Shown here piece by piece: positions 36,709-45,769 of a stretch of DNA of 64,000 bases; the first letter of the stretch is position 1; the number at the start of each line of letters is the position of its first letter. The notes beneath the pieces are model-generated. The model had not been told where the DNA came from and did no database searches. It was given only the letters and a program-made list of their open reading frames with translations. Position numbers and translations under genes: made by a program. The stretch spans positions 1,984,174-2,048,173 of the forward strand of contig NZ_LT839648.1 in assembly GCF_900176885.1 (NCBI RefSeq). Reading direction: 5' to 3'. Origin of the DNA: Oceanobacillus senegalensis (GTDB taxonomy: Bacteria > Bacillota > Bacilli > Bacillales > Amphibacillaceae).

Positions 36709-37311
36709 TCATTGATACATGATAGGATAAGGCAGTTCTTCTAAGTCTGCTTTTTCTCTTCCTGCTTCCAATTGCTTCATTTCTTCTTTTGTAGGAGTAG
36801 GAAATACATGCTTTACTAACATTTCTAGTATTTTCGCGTATGGGTTTTCCTTGTTTATGTTTTCAAGCATGTACGTAATTGCTACAGCTACACGCTTGGT
36901 CAAACGTTCTGTGTCGGGTTTATTAGGTGCAACAGCTAGAAATTCAAGTAACATAGGAATATAATCTACCAACTCTTCTCCGACACGTTCAAATCCAGAT
37001 TGATTGATTACTTTCTGCAATTTAATTAATGCAGCTCCTCTTTTATTACTATCGCCAAGTTCATGTGCTGTTAAATAAAGACCAAGCCTGGATTTTAAAT
37101 CAAAGGTCTCCACATATAATTCCTGTATTTCTGTTGAACCTAATCGAGTTAGAGGTGTATAGGCGTGCAGTAATTCCTCTCTAAGTAAAGTTTCCTCAAT
37201 CGTTTCTTCTATTAATTTTTTTATATCATTCTTTACCTTATCGAAATCCTCAGATGGATACCCGAGTAATCTTGAAGCCATCACAAGTACAACCCGTTGC
37301 TCCTGTTTCAT
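36709..37311 (-). CDS. narJ: Nitrate reductase assembly chaperone (operon 2)
   Basis: A 200-residue helical chaperone with LLGYPSEDFDKVKNDIKKL, YVETFDLKSRLGLYLTAHELGD and ELVDYIPMLLEFLA. It overlaps the narH-2 stop by four bases (ATGA), whereas in operon 1 the two genes are 63 bases apart. Divergence from the first NarJ suggests that each operon keeps its own dedicated chaperone. Confidence 0.92.
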   Translation of the reverse strand: MKQEQRVVLVMASRLLGYPSEDFDKVKNDIKKLIEETIEETLLREELLHAYTPLTRLGSTEIQELYVETFDLKSRLGLYLTAHELGDSNKRGAALIKLQKVINQSGFERVGEELVDYIPMLLEFLAVAPNKPDTERLTKRVAVAITYMLENINKENPYAKILEMLVKHVFPTPTKEEMKQLEAGREKADLEELPYPIMYQ

Positions 37312-38816
37312 AGTTTGTCTCTCACTTTCATCATTCCGAATGTTGGGTTCATCCCTTCCGGTGGTGCTAAATCCTCAAGACTACATGAACCTTGTTTATA
37401 ATGTAAATCATCATCCATTTCCCTGCGTCCAGTTGGAATCACATACCGTTCATCATATTTTGCAATTCCTAATAATCTTGCCATTTCTTCAATTTCCTCG
37501 GGACTCGTATTTGCCTGTTTGACTAATTCACTTTGTTTAAATTCATCAATACCACCAACTGTTTTTCCACGCATATATACTCTCATTGCCGATAATTTTA
37601 ACAGTACCTTGCGAATCACCTCTGTATCATCTGCAGATAAAATGGAAGCCAGGTATTCCATAGGGATACGCATTTGATCAACAGCTGGAATGTATCCATC
37701 TGTATTTAATTCATCCTCATTTGTAATGTGATTCATGATTGGGCTAAGTGGCGGTACATACCAAACCATAGGCATGGTCCGATACTCAGGATGTAACGGT
37801 AATGCAATTTTCCATTTCATTGCCATTTTATAAACTGGGGACTCCTTCGCCGCTTCTAACCAAGCATCCGTAATCCCAGCTTCTCTTGCTTTTTCTTGGA
37901 CAACTTCATCAAATGGATCAAGAAAACAATCAAGTTGTGCCTCGTATAAATCCTGTGGATCTTCAACAGATGCAGCTGCCTTAACTTTATCCGCATCATA
38001 TAATACAACACCGATATAACGTATTCGTCCAACACAAGTTTCCGAGCAAATTGTTGGAAGTCCAGCTTCTGTCCTTGGATAGCAGAAGTTACACTTTTCC
38101 GCCTTATGGGTATTCCAGTTATAGTATACCTTATGATAAGGGCAACCATTCTGGCAAAATCTCCACCCACGACATGCATCATGGTCAACTAGGACAATTC
38201 CATCCTCATCACGCTTATATAATGCACCTGTAGGACAAGAAGCTACACAAGATGGATTTAGGCAATGTTCACAAATACGTGGCAAATACATCATAAATGT
38301 TTTTTCATATTCTGTTTTTATATGATCTTGCATTTTTTCCACGTTAGGATCACGCGCAACATTTTCACTACCGCCTGCTAAATCATCATCCCAATTTGAC
38401 CCCCATTCCGGTTTATCCATATACTTCCCAGTTATTTGGGATACTGGTCTTGCAACAGGGAGGTTATCACTTTTCGGACTGTGAATTAAATGATCATAAT
38501 CATGGGTCCATGGCTCATAAAAGTCTTCCATCTCAGCCATGTTCGGATTATAGAAAATATTAGCAAGCTTTGATATAGGGCCTCCAGCACGTAGCTTTAA
38601 TTTTCCATTTCTTAATTCCCAACCTCCCTTATAACGCTCTGTATCCTCCCATCGTTTTGGATATCCTACACCTGGACGAGTTTCTACATTATTAAACCAC
38701 ATGTATTCCGTGCCAGGGCGATTAGTCCACGTGTTTTTACACGTAACCGAACATGTATGACAACCAATACATTTATCTAAGTGCATGACCATTGCTACCT
38801 GTGCTTTAATCCTCAA
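37308..38816 (-). CDS. narH: Nitrate reductase beta subunit (operon 2)
   Basis: A 502-residue NarH with the same cluster ligands as the first copy: CIGCHTCSVTCKN, CEHCLNPSCVASCPTGA, CRGWRFCQNGCPYHK and CNFC. The TTG start overlaps the narG-2 stop in exactly the same arrangement as in operon 1 (GGAGGTAGATTGG before TTG). This conserved junction supports duplication or shared ancestry of the two operons. Confidence 0.97.
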   Translation of the reverse strand: MRIKAQVAMVMHLDKCIGCHTCSVTCKNTWTNRPGTEYMWFNNVETRPGVGYPKRWEDTERYKGGWELRNGKLKLRAGGPISKLANIFYNPNMAEMEDFYEPWTHDYDHLIHSPKSDNLPVARPVSQITGKYMDKPEWGSNWDDDLAGGSENVARDPNVEKMQDHIKTEYEKTFMMYLPRICEHCLNPSCVASCPTGALYKRDEDGIVLVDHDACRGWRFCQNGCPYHKVYYNWNTHKAEKCNFCYPRTEAGLPTICSETCVGRIRYIGVVLYDADKVKAAASVEDPQDLYEAQLDCFLDPFDEVVQEKAREAGITDAWLEAAKESPVYKMAMKWKIALPLHPEYRTMPMVWYVPPLSPIMNHITNEDELNTDGYIPAVDQMRIPMEYLASILSADDTEVIRKVLLKLSAMRVYMRGKTVGGIDEFKQSELVKQANTSPEEIEEMARLLGIAKYDERYVIPTGRREMDDDLHYKQGSCSLEDLAPPEGMNPTFGMMKVRDKL

Positions 38817-41800
38817 GCCAATCTACCTCCTCAAGTCGTCTTACAACAGCCATTGTGTCGCGTTGATGTCCAGTTGGACCGTAATAGTTAAATCCATAAC
38901 TTAATTGCGAATACCCGCCAATCATATGGGTTGGTTTTAAGGTTATTCTTGTCACACTATTATGTGTACCACCACGTTTTTTCGTAACAGTAGTTCCAGG
39001 TACACCCATCGTACGATCTTGGGCGTGATACATATAAACCATACCCCTAGGGATTCGATAAGTAATTACAGCCCTTGCAGCAATCGCTCCATTACGGTTA
39101 TACACTTCAATAAAGTCATTATCTTTTATCCCAATAGAAGCTGCATCTTCTTCATTCATCCAAACAACCTGCCATCCTCTAAACAGAGTGGTCATTTGAT
39201 TGGTTTCCGTAAACATCGTATGAATGCCCCATTTTTGATGTGGGGTTAAATACCTTACAGTAAGTGATTCTCCATTATCTTTTACACCCTTCTCATTCTT
39301 CATGAAAGGACCTTTTTGAAGCGGTGGCAAGTACAATGGTAATCCTTCACCAAAATCTAGCATCATTTCGTGATCGAGATAAAAACTCTGTCTCCCCGTC
39401 AGTGTATGCCATGGAAGTTTATATTCCTTATTAACTGTAAATGGAGAATATCTTCTTCCACCCTTTTCCATTCCGCTCCACATTGGGGTCGAAATAGATG
39501 TACGCGGTTGAACCGTTATGGATTGTAATGTATGATCCTCTTCTTCTCTTTCCTTGGCAATGTCCGTTAGCTTCTGACCAGTTTTCTTCTCAAGGGACTT
39601 CCACCCTTCTACGGCACGTTTTCCATTTGTGGCACCGGAAGATAATAGAATGGCATTAATAGCTTTCTTATCTGTTAAAAGATCAGGATTACCTTTACCA
39701 ATTCCTTCCCTTTTCGACACACCAAGTCGATCTTTTAACTCTTCATAAACTTTTTCACCTGGAATTCTTACCCCTTTACCACCATAGCCATTCTTTAATT
39801 CTGGTCCAATTGTGGTCATTTTTTGATACGTGTTTGGAAAGTCTCTTGTCACAACATTCAAGTTAGGCATCGTTTTACCTGGGATAGGTTCAACTTCTCC
39901 ATTCCGCCAATCCTTAATCTTTCCATAAGCTTGAGCTATTTCACCTGGAGAATCATGACCTAGTGGACGCATAAGCAATTCTTCTTGCGCAGGTAAATGC
40001 TCTCTAGCTAGTTCCGAAAACACTTCAGCGATTTCACGAAATGAATCCCAATCACTTTTTGCCTGCCATGGTGGTGAAATAGCTGCATTAAACGGGTGAA
40101 TAAATGGATGCATATCCGTACTGCTAATATCAAATTTCTCATACCAAGTAGCAGCAGGAAGAACAATGTCTGAGAATAATCCAGAACTAGTCATCCGGAA
40201 ATCAATGCTGATAAATAGATCGGTTTTCCCTTCTGGAGCCACCTTAGAAACATTAACTGCCTCTGGTTGCCAAGAACTATCAGTATCTGTTAGAACAGCA
40301 TGATCTCCACCAATTAAATGCTTCGCAAAGTATTCATGTCCTTTCCCACTATCCCCTAACAAATTGGATCTCCAGTTGAAGAAAACTCGTGGGAAATTTC
40401 TAGGATCATCAGGATTTTCAATGGCCCAATCAATATCTCCAGACTTGATTTGCTTCACTACATGGTCAATTATTTCCTTTTCATCTTTTGCACCTTGTTC
40501 TTTTGCTTCTTTTACTATATCAATCGAATTCTGGGTGAACTGTGGAAAAGATGGAAGCCACCCTAGCCTAGCTGAAAGGGCATTCACATCTGCTGGATGC
40601 ATGTTATTGTACTTACTACTCCATGTGGTATTTTCTTTATTATTCTCTGTTTCATATCGGAACTGTTCTGTTGCAAAATAGAAAAAAGATGTACCATTCT
40701 GTAGTCTTGGTGCATTTCCCCAGTCACCAGCGAAAGCAACCATATTCCAACCTTCTACAGGTCGTACTTTTTCCTGCCCAACATAGTGAGCCCAGCCACC
40801 TCCATTTACACCTTGGGAACCTGTTAACATGATTAGATTTAAAATAGATCGATAAATTTGATCACTATGGTACCAATGGTTTGTTCCACCACCCATAGCA
40901 ATCATGGATTTTCCTTCTGTCCGTTCCGCATTGTCAGCGAATTCCTTCGCTATTTGAATAACATGGTTCTTATTTACACCAGTAATACTTTCTTGCCATG
41001 CTGGTGTATAAGGTTTTTCATCATGATAGTCTTTGGGATAATCACCTGGCAGATTTCGATCAACCCCAACATGGGCCATCATTAAATCATAAATGGTCGT
41101 TACCTTGAGCTTGTTCCCTTTTGTGTCTTGAACATTTTTGACTGGTACACCTCGCGTAACCGTACCACCTTCTGCTTCCGCAAAATACGGGAACGTAACT
41201 TGGGTCACTTCATCCGTATCTTTAATAAAACTTAATTTTGGATCAATCTCAGAACCATCTGCCCTTTTCAAATCAAGATTCCATTTATTGTCATCATCCC
41301 AGCGGAATCCCTGACTACCATTAGGGATTTCCATTTGATTTGTCTGTTCATCCCAAACAACAGTTTTCCATTCACCGAGCTTTTGTGAATCATTAATATC
41401 GGCAGATCTGAGGAATCGGTCGGTGCGATATTCTTCCCCATGTTCACGTAAAATGACAAGGAAAGGTAAATCAGTAAAACGTTTAACATAATCAATAAAA
41501 TAGGGGGTTTGCTTTTTAACATAGAATTCCTTCAATATGACATGTGTCATCGCCATTGCAAGAGCTCCATCTGTCCCTGCCCTTGCTGGAAGCCAAACAT
41601 CAGCAAATTTCTCATATTCGGCATAGTCAGGACTTACACCGACAACTTTTGTGCCATTGTAGCGTGCTTCTACCATAAAATGTGCATCTGGTGTACGAGT
41701 CTGAGGTAAATTGGTTCCCCAAATAATGAAGTACTTTGTGTTGTACCAATCTGCACTTTCGGGTACATCCGTTTGATCTCCCCATACTTGTGGTGAAGCC

Positions 41801-42486
41801 GGTGGAAGATCTGCATACCAATCATAAAAGCTTAGAAGTGTTCCTCCTATTAAAGATAGAAAGCGACCACCAGCAGCATAGCTTACCATAGACATTGCTG
41901 GAATCGGACTAAATCCGACGACACGATCCGGACCATATTTTTTAATGGTGTAAATAATGGAGCTTGCAATAATTTCACAAACTTCTTTCCAATCCGTCCG
42001 TACAAAACCACCTTTACCTCGTGATTTTACAATTTTATTTCGTTTTCCATGGTCACTTTGAATGTTTTCCCAAGCTTTAACAGGGTCATGCCCCTGTTCT
42101 TTTTCTTTCTTCCAAAGCTCATATAAATTACTACGAATATATGGATATTTCACTCTTGCAGGACTGTATGTATACCAAGAAAAACTCGCACCTCTTGGAC
42201 AACCACGAGGTTCGTATTCTGGAAAATCATCCCCTGTTGAAGGGTAATCCGTTTGCTGGGTTTCAGATGTAATAATCCCATCCTTCACATAAATCTTCCA
42301 GCTACATGAACCAGTACAGTTAACACCATGTGTGGAACGAACAATCTTATCATGTGCCCATCTACGTCGATAAAGTTCTTCAGAATCTCTAGGACGTGGA
42401 CTCTCTTCTGTCCATCCTTCATTAATTGTCTTCCCGCGTCTTAGGTACTTAAATGAGTCAAGCAATTTATTACTTTTCTTCGCCAC
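38806..42486 (-). CDS. narG: Nitrate reductase alpha subunit (operon 2)
   Basis: A 1226-residue NarG. FS0 ligands His53, Cys57, Cys61 and Cys96 occupy the same numbers as in the first copy. The Mo-ligand region WGDQTDVPESADW is intact, followed by TNLPQTRTPDAHF. The start is GTG, with GGGGGAT seven bases upstream inside the preceding small gene (17-base overlap). Unlike operon 1, three non-nar genes precede narG in this operon and no FNR box was found in its promoter region. Confidence 0.97.
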   Translation of the reverse strand: MAKKSNKLLDSFKYLRRGKTINEGWTEESPRPRDSEELYRRRWAHDKIVRSTHGVNCTGSCSWKIYVKDGIITSETQQTDYPSTGDDFPEYEPRGCPRGASFSWYTYSPARVKYPYIRSNLYELWKKEKEQGHDPVKAWENIQSDHGKRNKIVKSRGKGGFVRTDWKEVCEIIASSIIYTIKKYGPDRVVGFSPIPAMSMVSYAAGGRFLSLIGGTLLSFYDWYADLPPASPQVWGDQTDVPESADWYNTKYFIIWGTNLPQTRTPDAHFMVEARYNGTKVVGVSPDYAEYEKFADVWLPARAGTDGALAMAMTHVILKEFYVKKQTPYFIDYVKRFTDLPFLVILREHGEEYRTDRFLRSADINDSQKLGEWKTVVWDEQTNQMEIPNGSQGFRWDDDNKWNLDLKRADGSEIDPKLSFIKDTDEVTQVTFPYFAEAEGGTVTRGVPVKNVQDTKGNKLKVTTIYDLMMAHVGVDRNLPGDYPKDYHDEKPYTPAWQESITGVNKNHVIQIAKEFADNAERTEGKSMIAMGGGTNHWYHSDQIYRSILNLIMLTGSQGVNGGGWAHYVGQEKVRPVEGWNMVAFAGDWGNAPRLQNGTSFFYFATEQFRYETENNKENTTWSSKYNNMHPADVNALSARLGWLPSFPQFTQNSIDIVKEAKEQGAKDEKEIIDHVVKQIKSGDIDWAIENPDDPRNFPRVFFNWRSNLLGDSGKGHEYFAKHLIGGDHAVLTDTDSSWQPEAVNVSKVAPEGKTDLFISIDFRMTSSGLFSDIVLPAATWYEKFDISSTDMHPFIHPFNAAISPPWQAKSDWDSFREIAEVFSELAREHLPAQEELLMRPLGHDSPGEIAQAYGKIKDWRNGEVEPIPGKTMPNLNVVTRDFPNTYQKMTTIGPELKNGYGGKGVRIPGEKVYEELKDRLGVSKREGIGKGNPDLLTDKKAINAILLSSGATNGKRAVEGWKSLEKKTGQKLTDIAKEREEEDHTLQSITVQPRTSISTPMWSGMEKGGRRYSPFTVNKEYKLPWHTLTGRQSFYLDHEMMLDFGEGLPLYLPPLQKGPFMKNEKGVKDNGESLTVRYLTPHQKWGIHTMFTETNQMTTLFRGWQVVWMNEEDAASIGIKDNDFIEVYNRNGAIAARAVITYRIPRGMVYMYHAQDRTMGVPGTTVTKKRGGTHNSVTRITLKPTHMIGGYSQLSYGFNYYGPTGHQRDTMAVVRRLEEVDWLED

Positions 42487-42760
42487 CTGTTGATCCCCCT
42501 TCTACCATAGAATCAATTGGATTAAATCGTTCTCCAACTAATTTAAAGCTGCCATCACCCGCTTCTAGTTCCTCAATGAAAATGCTCAATGAAGGTGCAT
42601 TTGCAGCTGCTAAAATTAATCGCTCTATCGTATCCAATTCGTTCATTTCATACACCTTTTCTATGATACCGGGAGCTACATCACCAAAACGCATACGTAG
42701 TACTTGGATTAAATCTTCACGGTCTTGAGCTAAATCAGCTTCATTATCAAATAAAAACAA
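42470..42760 (-). CDS. Unknown small acidic protein in the nar-2 operon
   Basis: A 96-residue soluble acidic protein: RMRFGDVAPGIIEKVYEMNE, LDTIERLILAAANAPSLSIF. Its helical stretch QVLRMRFGDVAPGIIEKVYEM resembles that seen in short Rpn/YqgB-type proteins, but I make no family call. TTG start with AAGGAGG upstream. Its end overlaps narG-2, so its translation is tied to that of the alpha subunit. A regulatory or assembly role for the second enzyme is inference from position only. Confidence 0.65.
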   Translation of the reverse strand: MFLFDNEADLAQDREDLIQVLRMRFGDVAPGIIEKVYEMNELDTIERLILAAANAPSLSIFIEELEAGDGSFKLVGERFNPIDSMVEGGSTGGEEK

Positions 42761-42793
42761 CTTTTCTCCTCCTTCTCAAATTGAATTTTGGAC

Positions 42794-43111
42794 CTATTTC
42801 GGTGCCATTCTCTTAAAATAATCATCAATTAAAACCTGTTTACAAAATTCTCCAGCTTCAATGATGAATGCTTCTAATTCTTTTTTATCTTCCAACTTGT
42901 TATTGGAGAAAAATTGTTCTTTTTTTTGATCAAAATAATCACCGAACCGTAATATAATGTAGATTCCATTTTCTTTTTTTATTGCATCTGCCTGAAAATC
43001 GTATGAGTGAATATGGTACCGATTTTCCAGCTCTGTGGTAAAATATCTATATAACTTAGGTGAAACCGATATAAGAGACTTAACTTGTGCTTGTTTTGTC
43101 TTTCCGCTCAT
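42794..43111 (-). CDS. Unknown 105-residue protein in the nar-2 operon
   Basis: A soluble protein of mixed helix and strand: SPKLYRYFTTELENRYHIHS, IYIILRFGDYFDQKKEQFF, AFIIEAGEFCKQVLIDDYF. One Cys only, no metal motif or membrane segment. GAGGTGA precedes the ATG. It lies between the hemerythrin gene and the small acidic gene with gaps of 17 and 33 bases, so it is in the same transcript. Family and function unknown. Confidence 0.65.
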   Translation of the reverse strand: MSGKTKQAQVKSLISVSPKLYRYFTTELENRYHIHSYDFQADAIKKENGIYIILRFGDYFDQKKEQFFSNNKLEDKKELEAFIIEAGEFCKQVLIDDYFKRMAPK

Positions 43112-43128
43112 AAACTATCACCTCACAA

Positions 43129-43560
43129 TCAATAATGGGGTAAAATTCTCTCCTCCTCTATATTATGAAATTCATCAACATGAACGAGGGCTTGAAGTTT
43201 TTCCAATACCTCTTTGCTGAAACCTTCTTTTTCTAACAATTGTTTAATCTCTTTTACTAAAAAACGTAAAATATTATGGTCTCTTGTTAATGCAATCACA
43301 TCATCTTTTAATTTTGGGGATTTCTTGACTAATTCCTTATATAAACCATTTTCTTCTGCATCCGCATGTCTTAATGTCCGTGTTTCCCAATGTTCCACAG
43401 CAATATAAGCGATTTCCAGTGCCTTATCCATCTGATTATCTTCGGTTAACTTCGCAAGGATATCATTAATTTCCCTTGCTTCATTCAATGCAGCTTCATG
43501 GATTGCAGAATGACTATCTACATACTTTAAACCTGGCCCCGATGCACCTTGATTTGGCAT
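43129..43560 (-). CDS. Hemerythrin-like HHE domain protein, first gene of the nar-2 operon
   Basis: A 143-residue four-helix protein with the histidine and acid pattern of HHE/hemerythrin domains: DSHSAIHEAALNEAREI, EHWETRTLRHADAEENGLY, TRDHNILRFLVKEI and HVDEFHNIEEERILPHY. Such proteins bind a di-iron centre and sense or buffer O2 or NO. The frame starts at 43581, but AAAGGAGGG fits the ATG at 43560. Leading a nitrate reductase operon, it may link expression or protection of the enzyme to NO or O2; that is inference. Confidence 0.82.
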   Translation of the reverse strand: MPNQGASGPGLKYVDSHSAIHEAALNEAREINDILAKLTEDNQMDKALEIAYIAVEHWETRTLRHADAEENGLYKELVKKSPKLKDDVIALTRDHNILRFLVKEIKQLLEKEGFSKEVLEKLQALVHVDEFHNIEEERILPHY

Positions 43561-43597
43561 AAAATTTTCCCTCCTTTTCATAGGTAGTCCGTTACCT

Positions 43598-43654
43598 AGA
43601 AAAACTTACATTCTTATATATATGTATTATTTAAACAAATTGGTAAGTTTTTCT
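43598..43654 (-). promoter_or_regulatory. Paired inverted sites flanking the nar-2 promoter
   Basis: AGAAAAACTTAC (43598-43609) and its exact reverse complement GTAAGTTTTTCT (43643-43654) are 33 bases apart. On the minus strand the space between holds TTGTTT and TATATAAG, a plausible -35/-10 set. Both arms continue into GTTAC/GTAAT-type words. This looks like a two-site operator around the promoter of the hemerythrin-nar-2 operon. The regulator is unknown, and the site does not match FNR. Confidence 0.5.
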
Positions 43655-43937
43655 ATTACGTGGTACTTCGAAATTTTTATCATATCAATACATTCTTGCC
43701 AAAATTTAATGTTTTAACGTGTAAGAAAATACCCATAAACCATTATAGGATTCTAATGCTACTTTTATACCAAAATACGATAATAGTTAAAACCAATTAC
43801 TAGATAGTATTTGGCACCCACCATTAAGGGATTCATCAAATTTCCGCGTTTTTTGACTAACTTTCACTAAGTAACTTCCACCTTTTGACAAATTCCTCCC
43901 TTACGTAACACTGTAACCTGTACTTTGATTTTTAAAA

Positions 43938-43966
43938 CAAAAATGCCAAGCAAGATTTTGCTTGGC
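43938..43966 (-). terminator. Terminator after the radical SAM pseudogene
   Basis: GCCAAGCAAG pairs with CTTGCTTGGC around a short loop; on the minus strand it is followed by ATTTTTG. Confidence 0.88.
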
Positions 43967-43975
43967 TTCAGATTA

Positions 43976-44781
43976 TCAAACAGTTGACTTTTTCTTTCTT
44001 TTTTCCCTCATTGCTCTAGGAATATACACACAGTATGGTTCACTTTCCATGTAATCCCCTGTTACATTATATGCCCTAGATCTTGATCCACCACAAACAT
44101 GACGAAATTCACAAATACCACATTTTCCTTTATATTTATCTGGATTTCTAAGGTTTTTAAATACCTCTGATTCACGGTATATTTCAGGTAATGGCGTTAC
44201 TCGGACATTTCCCGCTTTTATTGGTAACAAACCACTTGGATAAACATCACCAGTATGTGAGATGAACACAAAACCATTACCATCGTTTACACCCTTTGGC
44301 GCTCGACCTAATCCATCAATTTTCCCAGTTTTCCCTTGATTTATAGCATCCTCATAAAATATATTTTCCTTATCACGATCCTTCTGTACCACGGAAATGG
44401 TCATAAATTTCCTTGCAATGTCCGTCAATACTAAAGGCCCATCTGGAAAGACCAACATCTTTAGCCTTTTTCATTGCTTCTTTTGTCACATTTGGGGTTA
44501 CCTGATGGTGTCATAGAAACTCGCACACCTTTTTTTACAGCATATTCCGCTATATCAAATACATCAGGTCGTTCTAAAGGATCTCCTCCTGTAAAGACTA
44601 GCATCGGATTATCCATTTCATAGATATCATCTATTAATTTCTTTCCTTCTTCAAACGTTAATTCTAATGGGTGTCTATGATATTGCGCCTCGGCACGACA
44701 ATGTAAACAGTGTAATTGACAAGCACGTGTTAATTCCCAAATTACTATAAATGGGTTTTCATTATAATCTCGATTAAACAT
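43976..44781 (-). pseudogene. Radical SAM/SPASM protein, frameshifted and internally deleted
   Basis: The first part (ATG 44781) has the SAM-cluster motif in TRACQLHCLHCRAE and MLVFTGGDPLERPDVFD. At about 44503 one extra base shifts the frame. In the shifted frame the family sequence continues (VTKEAMKKAKDVGLSRWAFS, then EIYDHFRGTEGS) to two stops at about 44375. A third frame then resumes far downstream in the family (ENIFYEDAINQGKTGKIDGL) and runs to a SPASM-type end with Cys ligands (CGICEFRHVCGGSR, then EPYCVY). About 100-150 residues of the middle appear missing. The product cannot be functional. It is in line with DUF2249 and cupredoxin genes upstream. Confidence 0.85.
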
Positions 44782-44908
44782 TATGATCCCACCCTTCATA
44801 TATATATTTAAATTGTAATCCAATTCGAATTTCCATTACGTAACTTTTATCACTATTTACATCCTGTACTGAGATTTACGCCCCTTAATCCGCGTTAAAT
44901 TTCATAAA

Positions 44909-45148
44909 TTATTTTTTCTCAATGGCTACTCTCCAAAGATTAGGACCTTCTTCTAAATACTCCCATTCAAATTTTCCTTCTCTCTCAATCATAAATTGAT
45001 ACCGCAGTGGTTTTGGATCATGGTCATTAGAAAGATGCATTACTTCTCCACTATTCATCCCATCAAAAGCCTCAAAAATACGTGGATGACGAATCCTCGG
45101 TTCAATGTCTGGTGCGTGCAACTTTACAGCATATTGTTTTTCACTCAT
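44909..45148 (-). CDS. DUF2249 domain protein
   Basis: A 79-residue protein of the DUF2249 fold (SirA/TusA-like alpha-beta): APDIEPRIRHPRIFEAFDGM, GEVMHLSNDHDPKPLRYQF, EWEYLEEGPNLWRVAI. The conserved H-D-P-x-P-L turn is present. DUF2249 proteins are common in nitrate, nitrite and NO gene clusters, but their activity is unknown. A GGGGGG-type SD precedes the ATG. It follows the cupredoxin gene by 31 bases and shares its FNR-boxed promoter. Confidence 0.8.
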   Translation of the reverse strand: MSEKQYAVKLHAPDIEPRIRHPRIFEAFDGMNSGEVMHLSNDHDPKPLRYQFMIEREGKFEWEYLEEGPNLWRVAIEKK

Positions 45149-45179
45149 AATAATATTCCCCCCATTTAATTAAGTTAGA

Positions 45180-45590
45180 TTATTGAACCATTAAAGTAGC
45201 TATCATTTCTTCATGACCTTCGCCACAGAATATATTGCAATATATTTCATATTCACCTGGGTCCTCCGGCACAATTACTGCTTCTCCATCACTTTCTATG
45301 ATAACTCCAAGTTCATCAATAGAAATTCCATGATTTCCCTCTTCATTAGTAAGAGTAATAGTAACCTCTTCCCCAGATTGAACTACATACGCTTCTTGAT
45401 TAAAATCAAAATTTGTAGCAACTATATTTACTTCATTACTGACTGCTGTTGATTCTTCTGATGAATTAACTTCCTTCGTTTGCTCGGAATTATTTTCTTT
45501 ATTATTATCCCGTGTTTCTGTAGTAGTATTATCATTACCACCACAAGCAGCTAAAGCTAATAAAAGACTAAATAAAATAATTTTTTTCAT
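45180..45590 (-). CDS. Lipoprotein with CuA-type cupredoxin domain
   Basis: A 136-residue protein: lipobox LALAAC (Cys16), a ~35-residue Asn/Thr/Glu-rich linker, then a cupredoxin. It has a complete CuA ligand set: His87 (EEGNHGIS), Cys118, Cys122, His126 and Met129 (YCNIFCGEGHEEM). No membrane anchor other than the lipid is present. CuA domains of this type occur in oxidase subunit II, N2O reductase and CuA-NOR; a free-standing one is unusual and may be an electron carrier or copper donor. An FNR box lies ~90 bases upstream. Confidence 0.82.
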   Translation of the reverse strand: MKKIILFSLLLALAACGGNDNTTTETRDNNKENNSEQTKEVNSSEESTAVSNEVNIVATNFDFNQEAYVVQSGEEVTITLTNEEGNHGISIDELGVIIESDGEAVIVPEDPGEYEIYCNIFCGEGHEEMIATLMVQ

Positions 45591-45679
45591 GATGTATCCC
45601 CCCCTCGATTTATTAATTTCTACATGTATAGCATAATCGTTGAACGATTAAAAAACAGTGAGATACCGCACTTTACCAC

Positions 45680-45695
45680 TGTGATTTTACTCACT
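45680..45695 (-). promoter_or_regulatory. FNR box upstream of the cupredoxin gene
   Basis: TGTGA-TTTTAC-TCACT. Its centre is ~97 bases before the cupredoxin start, leaving room for a promoter and a ~55-base leader. It also faces the divergent operon starting at 46109, which has its own box. Confidence 0.75.
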
Positions 45696-45769
45696 TTACA
45701 AAAAAGTTTAGACAAATAAACCTCAAATTGATTGATCACATAATAGATAAAATGTGCAGTCATTCAACT

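Noticed and set aside
37856-38188. 110-codon frame overlapping narH-2 on the same strand
   Set aside because: Alternative frame within narH-2, whose own frame has all cluster cysteines.
43629-43645. Possible FNR or NsrR site in the nar-2 promoter
   Set aside because: No TGTGA/TCACA pair is present and the dyad there does not match a known consensus.
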